Shown: piece after piece, positions 48,640-61,206 of the stretch
Layout of the letters: each line of letters opens with the position of its first letter
Numbering within the stretch: position 1 is the stretch's first letter
NCBI GenBank assembly: GCA_051453625.1
Contig: JBOZIK010000001.1
Location: 93,879,688 to 93,943,687, forward strand
Length of the DNA stretch: 64,000 bases
DNA from: Welwitschia mirabilis
Taxonomy: Eukaryota > Gnetophyta > Gnetopsida > Welwitschiales
Direction of reading: 5' to 3'
The notes under the pieces: model-generated
The model's input: only the letters and a program-made list of their open reading frames with translations
What the model was told of the DNA's origin: nothing
Databases searched by the model: none
Translations under genes and position numbers: made by a program

Positions 48640-48842
48640 TCTTAAAACATCAGAGTAGAAATTTCTAGGATAAAATGCATTAAAATTATGATGTAGCCTA
48701 TTTCCTTATATATCTAAAATTCAATAGACATTTGAAGACATGGTATTGATGACCTAAAAAGGTCCTAATCACATTGGAGAGAATTTATGTTGGGGTCTAT
48801 TGTGTCTTGAACTTCTATTCCTCTTAAGAACTAAGTGCCCTG

Positions 48843-50200
48843 CTTGAAACTCCTTAGTAATAATTTTTTGTCAAACCATCTCTTAACTATCACTTGATGG
48901 TAAAAGAGATTTTCAACAACTTCTATTCTCTTTTGTTTAAGTTTTCACAATTGATAAATCCTTGTAATGATATTTTGATTTGCTTCCATATAATTCAGGA
49001 AGAACTCTGAAGTGGGAATCTCTAAGTTGATGGGCAATAATAGTCTGTGCCATAGAATAATTCATATAATAAGGATTTAATTAATTCCTTATAGCGAACC
49101 CAATCATCCCAAATGGCCCACTTAAGCTTCTCATGCTAATTCTTTGGATTTTTGTCAATCAGCTTTTTGATTTCTAATCTTATGATTTTGTTAGACGATT
49201 TTACTAAGTCGTTACCTTGTAGGTAGTACTAGGTAGTGAGCTTAATTAGGATGTAATTATCCATCACCTAGTTGATTAATTTAGCTAATATGAAAGTAGG
49301 ACTATTATCAGTGATTAAAGTAAAGGAAATATCCTATTGAGAAGTGACATTTTCTTCAAGAAATTTAATCACTTTATGGCTTGTAACACTTTACATGACT
49401 TTAGCCTATAACCATCTAGTGTAGTAGTCAGTTGTATTAGAAACATGCAGTAGAGCAAAAGCAAAATGCAAATATCAACACACCAGATTTACGTGGAAAA
49501 CCCCAATGTGGGGAAAAACCANNNNNNNNNNNNNNNNNNNNNNNNNNNNNNNNNNNNNNNNNNNNNNNNNNNNNNNNNNNNNNNNNNNNNNNNNNNNNNN
49601 NNNNNNNNNNNNNNNNNNNNNTGAAACTCTTGAGCAATAAAATTTTTTATAAATCACCTCTTAACTATTACTTGATGGCAAGAGATATTTTCAATAGCTT
49701 CACTTGTCTTTTGTTCAATTTTCCACAGTTGATAGATTCTTGTAATGATATTTTGATTAACTTTCATAGAATCTAGAAATAACTTATAAGTATTAATATC
49801 TAAGTTAATGGACAATAATGGTTTCTAACCATAAGATAATTCATAGGATGAGGATTTCATTAATTCCTTGTAGTGAACTTAATCAGCCCAATTGGTCCGC
49901 TTGAATTTCTTATGCCAAGTCTTTGGTTTTTTATTGATAATCTTTTTTATTGTTGATATTATGATTTTATTAGATGATTACATTAGGCCATTATCTTACT
50001 AGTAGTACTCAGTGGTGAGTTTGATTTAAACATTATTATTCATAATCTAGTTGATTAATTTAGCTGATGTGAAAGTATTATTAATAATTAAATAAAATGG
50101 AACTTCATATGAAGAAGTGATATTTTCTTTAAGAAATTTGATCATTTCACAGCTAGTGGAACCTCACAAGCTTTAGCCTCCAATCATTTAGTGCAATAAT
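48843..50200. repeat. About 600-base direct duplication of integrase sequence
   Basis: 48843-49437 and about 49640-50200 run in parallel. Shared landmarks are AACTAT(C/T)ACTTGATGG, TTGTAATGATATTTTGATT and TAGTTGATTAATTTAGCT. Both copies are on the same strand and differ at many bases. They are separated by a short different sequence and a 100-N gap. Confidence 0.87.
49438..49521. mobile_element. Left end of an unassembled insert between the integrase copies
   Basis: The integrase similarity stops at about 49437. The next 84 bases are less AT-rich and end GATTTACGTGGAAAACCCC, then AATGTGGGGAAAAACCA. The CCCCAATGTGGGG part forms a hairpin. This resembles the TTTACGTGGAAAACCC block seen in some plant copia LTRs. 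The rest is hidden in the 100-N gap (49522-49621). Confidence 0.5.
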
Positions 50201-50789
50201 CAGTTGCAATGATGATGAAGTAATGTGAGGTAAAGAAAGGAGGATTAATGGCTCTAATGAAATCTAAAGTTCATTTTACAAAGGGCCTTACTTTAATGAT
50301 CGATCTTAAAGGAGCTAAACTCTTGTCTTTCTTACCTTTAAGGAGTTGATATTATAAATATAACTTAGCTATGTTGTAAGTGTCTTTTGTAATCATTAAT
50401 CAATAATATCCTACTTGCAAAATCTTATGTAATAAAGCTCTATAGCTAAGATAACCTTCTTGATGCAACTATCATAAGAAACAATCAGCTTGCTCTTGAT
50501 TAGGACATCTCAAACATACTCTATGAAAGTTCTTGTAATGAAGGATGCCTTATATAAGGAAAACTTGGTGCATTTAGAAATTAAGAGTTTTTTCTTATAT
50601 CTCAATATATCAAAGGAACACTTGTGAAATGTCAAATAATATTTGATATCATTATATCAAGGATTACTATTTTGATTTGATGCAAAAGGCACACTCTTAG
50701 GGTCATTTAACTATAAGATAGGGGGAGGTATTCTTAATTGACTTGCATTTCATCATCCTTAAAGATGATAGCTTGAGTAATCAACTAGG

Positions 50790-52600
50790 TAAAACTAGTT
50801 CCTTTGGTTAGCTTAACTACTCTTCATTTCATATCTTATTCTTGTAGTTTCATGATCCATTCAACTCTTTTTTCTAATGGGTCTTGTAATTTGTCTAGTG
50901 TTATAGTTTTTGAATCAGGAACTATGACAATAGTTTTAGCTCTTAAAATATAATACCTAAATTTTTTTATAGCTTTGATAACTTCATTTAACTACTTTTT
51001 GACTAGGGTATGCCTTTTTTAAATGTTTTTAAAAGGTTCAAACATAAAAGTGATAGGCCTTTCCCCTTNNNNNNNNNNGGACATCTTAAATCAAAGTGCC
51101 CACTGCAGTATGCTCACTTAAGAATTTATACAACAATAATTTATTTTTAAGTCATGGAGAAACTAGAACTAGAACTTTGATGATTGCTTCCTTAATGGTG
51201 ATAAAGGCCTTCTTTGTTTCCTCATTCTAATTGACCAATTTTTCCTTCTTTAACATGTTTTTAATTGAATTAACCAATTCTACAAAAATTAGAATGAAGT
51301 AACAAATAAAATTAATCTTCCCAAAAGGAGTTTAAATGCTTCTTTGTTAAGGGATATGAGATTTTAAGAATCACATTAACTCTTTTAGGATTTATCAAAA
51401 TTCCATCTTTGGTGATAATGTGCCAAAGGATTTTTCTTGATTAAACTCCAAACACTAATTTGTTAGCATTTAAAAACACTCTGTAATATTAGCATNNNNN
51501 NNNNNNNNNNNNNNNNNNNNNNNNNNNNNNNNNNNNNNNNNNNNNNNNNNNNNNNNNNNNNNNNNNNNNNNNNNNNNNNNNNNNNNNNNNNNNNNNNNNN
51601 NNNNNNNNNNNNNNNNNNNNNNNNNNNNNNNNNNNNNNNNNNNNNNNNNNNNNNNNNNNNNNNNNNNNNNNNNNNNNNNNNNNNNNNNNNNNNNNNNNNN
51701 NNNNNNNNNNNNNNNNNNNNNNNNNNNNNNNNNNNNNNNNNNNNNNNNNNNNNNNNNNNNNNNNNNNNNNNNNNNNNNNNNNNNNNNNNNNNNNNNNNNN
51801 NNNNNNNNNNNNNNNNNNNNNNNNNNNNNNNNNNNNNNNNNNNNNNNNNNNNNNNNNNNNNNNNNNNNNNNNNNNNNNNNNNNNNNNNNNNNNNNNNNNN
51901 NNNNNNNNNNNNNNNNNNNNNNNNNNNNNNNNNNNNNNNNNNNNNNNNNNNNNNNNNNNNNNNNNNNNNNNNNNNNNNNNNNNNNNNNNNNNNNNNNNNN
52001 NNNNNNNNNNNNNNNNNNNNNNNNNNNNNNNNNNNNNNNNNNNNNNNNNNNNNNNNNNNNNNNNNNNNNNNNNNNNNNNNNNNNNNNNNNNNNNNNNNNN
52101 NNNNNNNNNNNNNNNNNNNNNNNNNNNNNNNNNNNNNNNNNNNNATTTTCCTATCAAGCCTGTAAATGTTTTATCCATGACTCTTTGAAGGTTCAAGCCT
52201 ATATTGATAAGACAAAATGGAATTTTTTCAAATTGAAATATCTTCCATTTAGTTGTAAATGTAGTCTTGTATTGATTATACCTATTCACAAAGATTTAGT
52301 TATATTCCAAAGAGCCATGTACAAATAAGTACTTCGTGCCTCATTAATTGCTTTTAATAAATTTTTCATATTTAGTAGAGGGTACTTATCTTTGATGCAT
52401 ATCAAATATAGATTTTTGAAATATTTACATAATCAAATTTCACCTAATTTCTTTTTTAAAGATTCCAAGTTTGTCACCTAGCTTGAATGTCTAATTGGAT
52501 AAATGATTTTGGATTTGAAAAGCTTGTTGATTTTTAGTTTCATAATAGGCTCTATTTTTTTGTTTACTTACCTTAGATTTTAGTGGAAAGGTTTAGTATT
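50790..52600 (-). pseudogene. Tat-type reverse transcriptase and RNase H connection, degenerate
   Basis: Reads KIEPIMKLKINKLFKSKIIY and PIRHSS, then KKLGEI-stop-LC and CIKDKYPLLNMKNLL (52580-52380). Next come YKTTFTTKWKIFQFEKIPF and MDKTFTGLIGK (52280-52150). These match Tat IIYPIRHSEWVSN, KDNYPLPNME.LL, YKTTFTTPWGT..Y..MPFGL and RAMD.AF. The polymerase YxDD box falls in the 649-N gap. After the gap, WHIITKDGILINPKRVNVIL and SFWGRL-like (51450-51330) match LGHIVTKDGIEI.P.KV.AI and SFLGR. Then YYILRAKTIVIVPDSKTI, LDKLQDPLEKRVEWIMKLQE (50960-50850) matches the gypsy RNase H segment LRHYLL...H.I...DPLKY.

...

LSGR.A+W...L.EFD. Confidence 0.85.
51496..52144. other. 649-base assembly gap
   Basis: All N. 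It lies inside the Tat-type RT; the apparent long open frame across it is only an effect of the N run. Confidence 0.98.
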
Positions 52601-53117
52601 TGGTATAATAGGGATCATGTGTATGATAATAAAAGGGTTATAAACCTTGAGATCCTCATATGAGCATACTAAAACATCACTAAGCTAAATTAGTAGATTA
52701 ATAAGTTCCTTTTCCTTATTGACGTGTTACTGACTACTAATCTTAACAATAGGTCTTTATGATTCTTATGAATAGTGATAACTTTAGTCTTAGAAAGATT
52801 TTGCCAATCATTTTGGATTTAATTATGATTTAATTTTTTTGTATTCTAATCCACTTCTCATTTAAATAGTTTAGGTTCTAGTTGATTGAGGAAAATCTCA
52901 AGAGATGTATCATCTATCTTATCCTCTTGGTCTTTTGCTTGAACTTTGATAACACTATTATGAAATTTTTCTTGTAAATTCATGAACCTATAAAGTTTAT
53001 TATCATCATTGAAAACTTGAAAATGTATGACATTATTAGAAATTAAATAATAGAAATACCTCACAATGATTACTTTGGAATCATATTTATTATGTATGAA
53101 TATTATATCTAGCATAA

Positions 53118-53500
53118 ATGCAGCTTGTGTGAGGCCATCAGGTATGTAGTTTTGTTCATGAGAAGCATGGTGTAATATTATGTAGTTAAAGTATTCAAGA
53201 AGGTTAAGGACATATGCCTCATATGATTTCATAATTAGGATTTGATCTTCGTATATCCTATTAACCTAATTAGTAGTTAGCTATGAATTGATAAAAATTC
53301 TTATCTTTTTTAAGTCACGGTGTTAGATTAGTTTTAGCCCATGTATTAATGCTTCATATTCCATCATGTTATTTGTTATAGAGATAGTGAAATTAATTAC
53401 TTTTATGATGGATGCCTAATTAGGAATAGATATCATTATACGCATATCTCATCCTTTTTAGAAAAAGTTCCATCTACATCAAGCTAGATCACAAAGTACT
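53118..53500 (-). pseudogene. Additional RNase H domain between protease and RT
   Basis: The minus strand reads LDVDGTFSKK (about 53485), then ITNNMMEYEALIHGLKL (53380-53330), YEDQILIMKSYEAYVLNLLE (53255-53190) and HHASHEQNYIPDGLTQAA (53170-53120). This follows the RNase HI order FDGA..KKG..., TNN.AEYEAL..GL, GDS.LV......Y.A, H..REQN..AD.LA.LA. All four acidic positions (D, E, D, D) seem to be kept, although frames shift. Tat elements are known to carry an extra archaea-like RNase H besides the gypsy one. RNase H removes the RNA strand during cDNA synthesis. A 124-codon open piece covers the end. Confidence 0.8.
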
Positions 53501-53799
53501 TAGCTTGGATTTCAATGTTTTAAACTTGATTAATAGAAGGACAAAAGGAATTTGAATCATTCCCTAATGGAGCTAGATCACAAAGATAAAAGTCTTTCCA
53601 TCTAGTTGAGGAATGGATAAATGTCCTCATAATCCTGTGATATCTCTTACTAAGTTTGATAGTAAGTAGTTCAAAATACCTTTGTAAATGATTTAGGTTA
53701 ACTAAGCTTGATCCCTATTTTAAGTACTGTAGCTTTCAACTCAACTTAATTTTCCACTATGTATTCTTTAATATCCAAGTTAATCACTTCCATGAAAAG

Positions 53800-54230
53800 T
53801 GGTTTAAAATTAGATCATGAGGTGTTGGAAGAATTCAAAAAGATTACTACTTACTTAGAGAAAGGTTCAAATGGTATAACAATCAGTTTGGAGTTATCTT
53901 CAATAAAAATAAGCAATTCTGAGAAATCCAAGTAAAATAAGCCTCTAAACTAAGCTCCACAATAATGTGGAAGTAACACTTCATATGTAGGTTTCATGTT
54001 AACTACATGGACATCTATTTTAAATGAGATGTGAAGGTAGGCTTTTAAATGAACTTGCACATATTTTAACATGCCTAGGACTTCAACACTTCATCCATTC
54101 AATTGAATAATCCTTTTTTTTAAGGGTGTTATCTTAGAGCTATTAGCCTTTCAAACCTCATAGGGCATCATGTTGACTATTTCTCCTAAGTTTTTTAGAC
54201 ATTTATAAACATCTTTCCCATTTATGATTA
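53800..54230 (-). pseudogene. Tat-type aspartic protease, degenerate
   Basis: Reads FIINGKDVYKCLKNLGEIVN then MMPYEV, LKKRIIQLNG-stop-SVEVLG, then VHLKAYLHISFKIDVHVVNM and KPTYEVLLPHYCGA. This matches DTGA.VN.MP...., LTP....+..YDG..R...G.I...V......F.VLD....Y..LLGRPWI...GA. The catalytic D-T-G has decayed to N-L-G. Confidence 0.8.
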
Positions 54231-54779
54231 GAAATATTAGGAATAGAGGTTGCTCCTACTCAGTGGTAGCACTTTTCTTGGAATCTAATGTTGTTAAAGA
54301 ATGAATACCTTTTGCTTCACCTTCAAGAAATTATATGGGCTTCTCTTGGAAAGGGATGATGTTACCCTTAATATCAGTGTTGCTTTGGAATAAGTATTCT
54401 TTTAAAGCATCTTTAACTTCTTGAAACTGCAAGAAATCACTAACATAGATGTTGATATTCACTTTCTTAAACTTGTCTATAATGCTAAAAGGCTTAGCTA
54501 CTTATTTTCTCTCATTGTCAGTAGCTTGAAAGAAAAAAACCTTTTTTGATTGAGATAGGATGCCTTAATAACCCTTATTCAAATTTTATGATGAGGAAGC
54601 CACATTACAAGGGTTGTAAAATATTTTAGGAGGATCATAAGCATTGATCTTTTGAATGTATCCTCCTTGTGAGATTATGGAATTTTCTATGTTCTTATGT
54701 GATCTAGTTTACTTACTATTCCAAAGCTATTAAAGATATTAATCTATTCATCAGATTAGATAGGTGCATTCTCCACTTC

Positions 54780-54910
54780 ATAAGCTACTTTTAGCATCAT
54801 TATTAGTTTTTTTCTATGATTTTATCCACTTGTCAAAGATTAATTGAAAATCAAAACAACTCTTTTTAGAGTGATAGGCTCAGTGAAATCGATAATACTC
54901 ATTAGGAATA
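54780..54910 (-). pseudogene. CCHC-like linker between gag and protease
   Basis: Reads NEYYRFH-stop-AYHSKKSCFDFQLI. This matches the Tat linker pattern YC.FH...GHKTE(D/E)C..L+..I in which Cys and His residues bind zinc; the first Cys is Tyr here and the Gly before the second His is lost. Upstream of it I cannot identify the capsid. Confidence 0.65.
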
Positions 54911-57900
54911 GTAGAACCTTGATCTACCTCAAGTTCTAGGATGAGTTTCATTTGATGTCATGTCTATTCTAGTTTCTTTTAAGCTCTGTTACTTCATTGG
55001 CTAGATTTTTAGAATAACATTTTCTTCTACCTTATCAATATCTTATATAATGGAACACCAGTAGAATTCTTTAAGTTTAGATAAAAATCATGAATTTGGT
55101 TATTACAGTACTTTGTATTAGATGGTTTGATGAGTGTTCACATGTAAACATTGACATTATGACCAAATTTAAATGGCCTATTAATCTTAATGAAAGGCAT
55201 TAGTATAATTTATTTTATCATAAAAACATATCTTCTATTGATTTTCACAATAGTTATGGACTTGTCAATTGCCTATGCCATTTTTAGGTTAATTATGCCA
55301 ACTTGAAGGACATGCTGAAACTTGACTATCATTTTCACTCAAATGTCAACATCACTATTCAAGTTACATTACATCATTGATCCTTTTACTTGAAACATTT
55401 CAAAACTCACATTCCTAACTTTTCATGTAGAAATAAAACAAATATAGTTATAAGCTTCATTAAATTTTACATCAAAATAAATTATATTCTTAACAACATA
55501 TCATAGTGATAATAAAGACTTATAGATAACATGTGGTATTGCTAAGTAGAATTATGGTGAAGACACATGGCAATGATAGTAGTTGCTAGAAGCTGTAGCA
55601 CCCAGGAGCCAAATGTTAATGTCATCATAGGTCTCTTAACAAAATGAAATAGATGATAAATCATCCTTTCTAATGTTATCATTATGTAACCATTTACCTA
55701 ATGCTATAAGGCAAGGGCTTGTAACCACCTATCATCCTCATATCTACCCAGAAAAGAGCCTTAAGTTCTTTATTATATCATCTTTCGATTTTAAAAATTA
55801 TAGAATCTTGGAGTATTCATCACAATGATCTTCTAAGAAACTCTTTAGAGAGTAAGCTAGCCTGTAGAATTACTTGAGGGGTTCTACATCATCCTTCTTA
55901 TTTTGCTGTAAAGTGTTTCTTTCTCTAATATATAAAGTTGTTTACTTTTAATTTCAAATCATGAATCACATTATATTTAAAATTCTTAGGTAGTATCTTA
56001 ACTATTAATCTTCATTTCATATTAGGTGAGCCCTTTCAACACATGATTTAAGTTTTTAATTTTGTAGATTTTAAGTATTTAGGGTTCTTACCTTTAATTA
56101 CTGCATAAGGCTATAAAAGACCAAGTGACAGTTGAGTTTTCCATCAATCATATGGTGAATGAGATTATGTCATCATGATCTAAACCAAAAATACTTAATG
56201 ATTCAGCATTGGACAATATTAGATGAAGGATTATTGGAAATCAAATCAACAAAACCTTAGAGCTATTTTGGTTCCTTTCTTTTTGAGGTTAAGTTCAATC
56301 AAAACTATTCTCAAATTTCTTTTTAACTTTTTCCCTTATTTTATTTTCTTAAATCTTCTAACTTACATTAAGTAAAAGTTTGTATAAAGCTTCTTAATCA
56401 CTACTTGTGTTATCCCTATGGAAATAATGATTCTGAGTGTAAACTCAGATAAATCTAATCATTATAAAATAACAAATAGATTTTATCATCATTGCCTAGG
56501 AATATAACATAGTAGTAGCCTAGAAGAGCATTTACTTTTACTTTTATAAGTTTTTATAGATATTTTTTACTTTTCCAGTGGTGGGTACTAGTCTTTTCTA
56601 GTGATATCCAAACTAATCCTCTTTTTCTTTTGTTTTGTGTATTGCTTCTTTAGTTTTCCTTCCTGTGGTTGTTACTAGTTATTCAAATAAGACTAAAACT
56701 AGTTCAATTCATTTTTAAGTTTGTTTTTTATTTTTTTCTGACTTGTTTTCATGTAGGTATTGTTTATATGTTACCTTAAGAAGTAAAAATTTAAAAACTA
56801 AAAGTTTAAAATTACATTGCGTGCTTGTTAGTAATTTTTGTTTTTTAATATGTTTTTATTTGTAATTTTACTTTGTAATAAAACATTAAAATATCTAAAA
56901 ACATTTCAAAATAGTTAATTTTTAGATTCAATTTCACTCACATTTTTTGCTTTGGTTTTATTTTACTACAACCTTAATACCATAACTGATTTGCAATGCA
57001 ACTACAAATAACTGTGTAAACTTTAAACTTGCATCTTGCAACCATATCAGTGTTGTCACTTACTCTCACTATGACCATCATCCTTTATGTCCAAAGAGTC
57101 TGATTGTTTAATAGAATATTTTGCAAAACTTAGAAATCTTCCCAACTTATAGGCTCCATAAACAACCTTCTAAAACTTTCATGAAATATTCTAAACTTAT
57201 TCTTGCATGTCTTAGACCTACAATGAAATTGGAAGAATAGATAGAAATACCATAAATGACATGAACCCTTCATTAGAGCTAAAAAGTAAATAACACAATG
57301 AAAAAAATGATGATAACCATTAAGAACAAGCCTCCTCCTCTTGAAACAATCCAAATAATAATTAACAAGAACTCTTATTTAAACAACATCAAGATTTAAA
57401 TGACATAATTAGTGAAACCACATTTACTTAATATCTAATCACTCAATTAACATCTTATTATATTACCTAAGAAACATCTAAAAAATAAGTTATTTTAGCA
57501 AATACTAACTAACCTAGGCAAACCCTTCATGATTATCTCCAATTACAAAACCTAGGAATACCTTTATGAATCATGTTATCATCCATAAATTAGAGTTTAT
57601 AATTAAAACCCTTTAACATATAACTTTTCTCTCATTTTCATGGATTAGAGTTTAAAGACCCATATCTCCATCTTAAGGGATTTGAGTGTGTTCTATCAAT
57701 TGTCCTTTAATATCAGAACATTTACAATGCACTCAGGCTTCTTATATTTTATTTTTCTTTAAAAGAAAAGGAGAAATATTAGCTATACATGCTTAAATCT
57801 TGATCTATTAGAAATTTGATTGATCTAGACAAAGATTTCATCTTTAAAGTCTTTCCCCATCATAAAACAAATGCCCTGAGAAAAGAAATCATGAATTTCT

Positions 57901-58000
57901 AACAAAAGGATCGTGAAACATTTTCACAAATCTTAGAGTGATTCAAAGACTCACTTCAAAAATGTCCCCAATAAAGATTTGAGCTAAGGATGGAAATAAA
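54911..58000. other. Unassigned region upstream of the Tat-type protease
   Basis: By position this should contain gag and the 5' part of the minus-strand Tat-type element. No gag motif, PBS or LTR partner could be recognised. It is AT-rich with short chance frames, including 57130-57354. Confidence 0.45.
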
Positions 58001-59079
58001 CTTTTTTTATGATGGATTATCTACCAATAACCACCAATTAGTTGAGATGATGAGTAGAAAAAACTTTGTTAATATACCTTTAGATAAACTTTGTGAATAC
58101 CTTGAGAGTAAAGCTAAGAGTTCAAAAAGGTGGGACAAGCCTATAGAACCATCTAGATCTTACCATCTTGATTTATAAGTGTATTTAAAATTCCTAAAAC
58201 TTTCAAAGTAAATAATGAGATTATTATGATATGAATTTATGCAATCTTTAAGTCCTTAGTCAAAACTTGTAAATCATAATACTTGCAAAAAAAATACACA
58301 CTAGTATAGGAAGGAGTTAACCCTAACATCGTAATCCATTGAAGGCACTAGGCTAGTAGTTAGAAAATTGATTTCACAAAGTACTTTTAGGATTTTTTCT
58401 TTTATAGATGAAAATAAACAATAATGCAAATGTAATGTAAGATGAATGATGGTAAAATCCAAATGGATGAAATGCAAGTGTAATGAATCTCTTTAAATTC
58501 CAATCCTTATGTCATAAGAATCAGTCCTTATAATTTAAACCAATTAGGAAGAGTTATCACTTATACCTAATCAACATAAGCTATAAGATATACTAGACAA
58601 AATATAAATAAATGCAAATATGCAAATGGAATAAAACGAAATGCAATGCAAGATCTAAACTAATAGTGCCAACCTTAACAAAGGTTGTTCTTATGATCTA
58701 GATAAATTATGAAATTATCACTTAATCATAATGAACTTAAACCATAAGGGCGTTTCACACAATAGAAGTGAAAAAAGTTCTTATATTAATCATCAATTAA
58801 AATCCACTTATAAACAAAGTAGTAGCACATCAATGGAGGATACTTAGTTCAACACTAATAAATATTCTCTACATAGCTAATGAATGGACCTCTTATCCTT
58901 TAATCTTTCATCACAAGAATATCTGATACAAAAGATGAAAATGAAGTAAAGACAAGAAGGGACATTTATAGTTTTCTAGAGACGAAATCCTAGAAGTTAG
59001 AGAAGAAAACTTATCAACCTACATGAAGCACATAACCCCATTATAAAGATAATTCATTTTCTTTCATATAAAATAGCTA

Positions 59080-59776
59080 TCATCCTGACTGTCATGTGGA
59101 TGACAATGGGCATGATACTTTGCAATAGGAGGTGAGTCGTCTGCTTTCAGCCCATAGTCAACTTCACAGTTTTAGTCCATGTCAGTAGTGATGTCATCCT
59201 ATGTGTCATGGGAATAACAAGGGGGATGACACCTCCTTAAATATGCTTGTTGTTGCTCTTAACTCCTTAGTAGATCCTAGATTTAATCCACATTAGTAGG
59301 GTTGTCATCCTGACTATCATAGATATTATAGACTTTTTTATCTTTTTAGCTTAAGAGAATTAGTCTCCTACATCATTGATCTTTTCTTCAAAACATTAAG
59401 TATCAGGATAGGCTTGAAATGCCTTCAAATATGCTAAGAATTTCATGTTTCAGTGATCATCCCATTGATTAATCATAATCATTAAAATTACATCTAAGCC
59501 TATATATATGTCCTACAAAAGTACTTAAAATACCCCATGAAAATCCTACAAATTGGCATCACAACATAGCCTCTTACTTAGCCTTGTTAGTCCCTAATAA
59601 AGTAAGAGATAAATAATATTATGAGCCAATTTGATGAAGATAACTAATAATTAGGGAAAATGTAAATTAAGTTTATAAATATTTATCATGCAAGAATAAA
59701 CAAAAAAACCAATTAACTTACATAATACCTCTGTAGTATGTATAATAGATATGTTGTCTTGCCTATTATCTAGACA
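59080..59776. repeat. Cluster of GTCATCC/GGATGAC hairpin motifs
   Basis: TCATCC (59080-59085) pairs with GGATGA (59098-59103). TGTCATCC (59192-59199) pairs with GGATGACA (59224-59231). GTCATCC (59304-59310) has lost its partner. TTGTCT (59754-59759) pairs with AGACAA (59771-59776). Each is followed by AATGGG- or AAGGGG-like bases and a further GA(T)AAC/GATGAC-like sequence, so the copies share one ancestral unit. Confidence 0.72.
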
Positions 59777-61206
59777 ACAATGGGGAAGATAACATTTTTA
59801 AAATCAGAATGTAAGTCAGATTCTTATAACTTGATTATCAAAAAAATCCAAGTATTTAAATCTTCATTAGCCCCCCACTTGAAGCATTTAATACATTATA
59901 AGATAACAATTAAACGTCATACATAACAATTGTCATAACATATAATAACGACAATCCTAAAAATGACAATACATATGCATAATAAAAGCAAAAAAAACCA
60001 AAAATGATGTGTATGAATGAATTAGAGAGTTCAAAAGAATAATATATAAGGGATAAAATACAAATAATAATCATAATATTAATCCTCTTATCCATGGTCT
60101 TCTAAATGTTCTAAATCATACCTACAAGAAAACTCTAGAATTATGCTATTGCAATCTTATTAGATAATGTCCATAATGCAAATTATACAAGTAATGTGAA
60201 AACATATCCAAGTTGTCTAATCATAAGTATGTATTATGAAAGCTCAAAAATGATCCTTAAAATTTAAAATTTTTCTCAGTATCTCAAATGTAGCTCAGAA
60301 AGATGTCCTATCCTCCCCACAGCTGAACCAATACATTCTAGATTGCAATAGTATAAAAAAACTATGTCGTCCTTCTTATTATTCAGATTATAGATGTGGA
60401 ATGACATTTAGCAAAGGAGATCTAAGGAAAATAATAAAGATCAAGAAAATTCAAATAAGTAAGGGTAGCAATAGTCAAGCATCAAAAAATCATTAAAAAG
60501 TCAATAAGATGATTAAAATTAAATAATCATCCTCAAAACAATAATCATAGTACAAAGAGATGAATGTGGAAAAGACTCAAGAAGAAAAGGATAGGACCAT
60601 AATAATTCACTAAGTAGAAAGAAGGAATGCTCAAAAAAATCCTCAAATGTGCCTAGACTCAGTAAGAATGTAAAAGTAAAAAACCTAATCTCAAAAGGAA
60701 AAGTAACATCATCAGCTATTAAAAAGTACTAAAAGAAAAATAACTCTCAGAAGTAAAACCCATGGTAATATCAACAAGAAACTATTGAATGACTAAATCC
60801 AAAATATTATGTTGAATAAGTATGAAAATGACTTTAAAACAACCAATAAAATAACTAAAGAAAAATAAAAATGAAAATAGACAACTAGGAACATAAAGAA
60901 GATTGTTTATCTATCTTAAATTCTAAATTAATAAACTCCATTAGTAAATATCATAAAATTACTGGATTAATAATGCATAACATTATGTAAAAATGCATAA
61001 AGTACAACTCCAATAAACAATTAGTATGAGGATGTCAAGTATATCTAATGTTTTCAAACAATGAAAGATAAGATCAAAAGCTATTCAAACATAAACTCAT
61101 CAGCTCATACTCCAAAATAACATAGGAATTTGAAAAAGTAGAATGATCATGTGAAAGTACTATATGTAAAATGAGTCTAGAAAATAAGCAATGCTTCTGA
61201 TAATAC

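Larger units (their letters stand above)
48640..50660 (-). pseudogene. Tat-type integrase, degenerate and partly duplicated
   Basis: The N-terminal part reads IIYYL-like TFHKCSFDIL and KCTKFSLYKA (about 50640-50550). Core traces follow. LIDKNPKN-stop-HEKLKWA and YELFYGTDYYCPS (49190-49000) match KNPRDWHEKL..ALWAYRTS and LVYGMEAVLP, with Trp changed to a stop. The C-terminal part reads KEFQAGHLVLKRNRSS, then FSPM and LGPF, then NAFYPRNFY (48870-48640), the GPY/F module. The region 48843-49437 is repeated at about 49640-50200, with an unassembled insert between. Confidence 0.82.
48640..54910 (-). mobile_element. Tat-type Ty3/gypsy element, degenerate, with an RNase H ahead of RT
   Basis: In minus-strand order it has a CCHC-like gag/protease linker (54910-54780), protease (54230-53800), RNase H type domain (53500-53118), RT (52600-51300), the usual gypsy RNase H connection (51080-50790) and integrase (50660-48640). 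The RT wording (IIYPIRHS, KTTFTTKW) and the second RNase H mark the Tat lineage. LTRs, PBS and PPT were not found. Every domain has stops, and a 649-N gap removes the middle of RT. Confidence 0.83.

Noticed and set aside
51489-52289. A 266-codon open frame on the minus strand
   Set aside because: Most of it is the 649-N gap. Only the first 48 codons are sequence, and they are part of the Tat-type RT.
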